From the NCBI GenBank assembly GCA_045654025.1, contig JAZOMO010000023.1:1-5197 (forward strand): 5,197 nucleotides of DNA, read 5' to 3'. Both the position numbers and the translations under genes were made by a program. The stretch is from Scatosoma sp045654025 (GTDB taxonomy: Bacteria > Bacillota > Clostridia > Christensenellales > Borkfalkiaceae). The notes beneath the pieces are model-generated. The model was not told where the DNA came from and searched no databases. It was given only the letters and a program-made list of their open reading frames with translations. Below are positions 5,162-5,197 of this stretch, one piece after another; position 1 is the stretch's first letter, and each line of letters begins with the position of its first letter.

Positions 5162-5197
5162 ATGAAAACGAGAAATAAATGGATTAGAATATTAGCC
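5162..5197 (+). CDS. Start of a gene running off the right edge; possible exported protein
   Basis: ATG 5162 opens a frame of 12 codons, MKTRNKWIRILA, up to the last base. The basic start followed by hydrophobic residues looks like the opening of a signal peptide. An in-frame TAA at 5129-5131 and the absence of other start codons leave 5162 as the only good start. The ribosome binding site is weak: GAG (5155-5157) is 4 nt away, while AAGGA (5142-5146) is 15 nt away, which is too far. No separate promoter is obvious after the small peptide gene, so the two may be co-transcribed past the 5072-5110 hairpin. The product cannot be identified. Confidence 0.5.
   Translation, partial: MKTRNKWIRILA

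Overview
The window comes from a low-to-moderate GC Gram-positive bacterium, most likely a gut-type Clostridia relative. That inference rests on near-consensus sigma-A promoters with extended -10 boxes, AGGAGG-type ribosome binding sites, a lipoprotein signal peptide, and a BspA-type leucine-rich-repeat surface protein built from Cys-rich, cadherin-like, InlB/MucBP-like and LRR_5 modules. No phylogenetic marker is present, so the assignment stays loose.

Layout from left to right. (1) Positions 1-338, minus strand: the first 112 codons of a PlsC-like acyltransferase that runs off the left edge, with its own promoter at 418-446. (2) Positions 339-905 carry no gene. This stretch holds that divergent promoter, a multi-hairpin element at 512-737 bounded by two outward-facing terminator-like hairpins that share an 11-bp inverted end sequence, and the consensus promoter of the large gene. 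(3) Positions 906-4592, plus strand: one 1228-residue surface lipoprotein, followed by a strong intrinsic terminator at 4644-4690. (4) Positions 4696-4930 carry no protein gene. They hold an AT-rich tract, a second near-perfect promoter at 4811-4839 and a short leader with two hairpins. (5) Positions 4931-5044: a 37-codon gene with an excellent ribosome binding site, encoding an acidic, Cys-free peptide. (6) Positions 5072-5110: a perfect 14-bp inverted repeat with no downstream T-run. (7) From 5162 to the right edge: the first 12 codons of a further gene whose basic start looks like the beginning of a signal peptide.

The genes do not form one obvious pathway. The large protein is probably an exported, membrane-anchored adhesin or interaction scaffold with its own transcription unit. 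The small peptide gene and the downstream partial gene may share a transcript in which the 5072-5110 hairpin tunes expression. The parts most likely to be undescribed are the 37-residue peptide with its structured leader and the 512-737 intergenic element.
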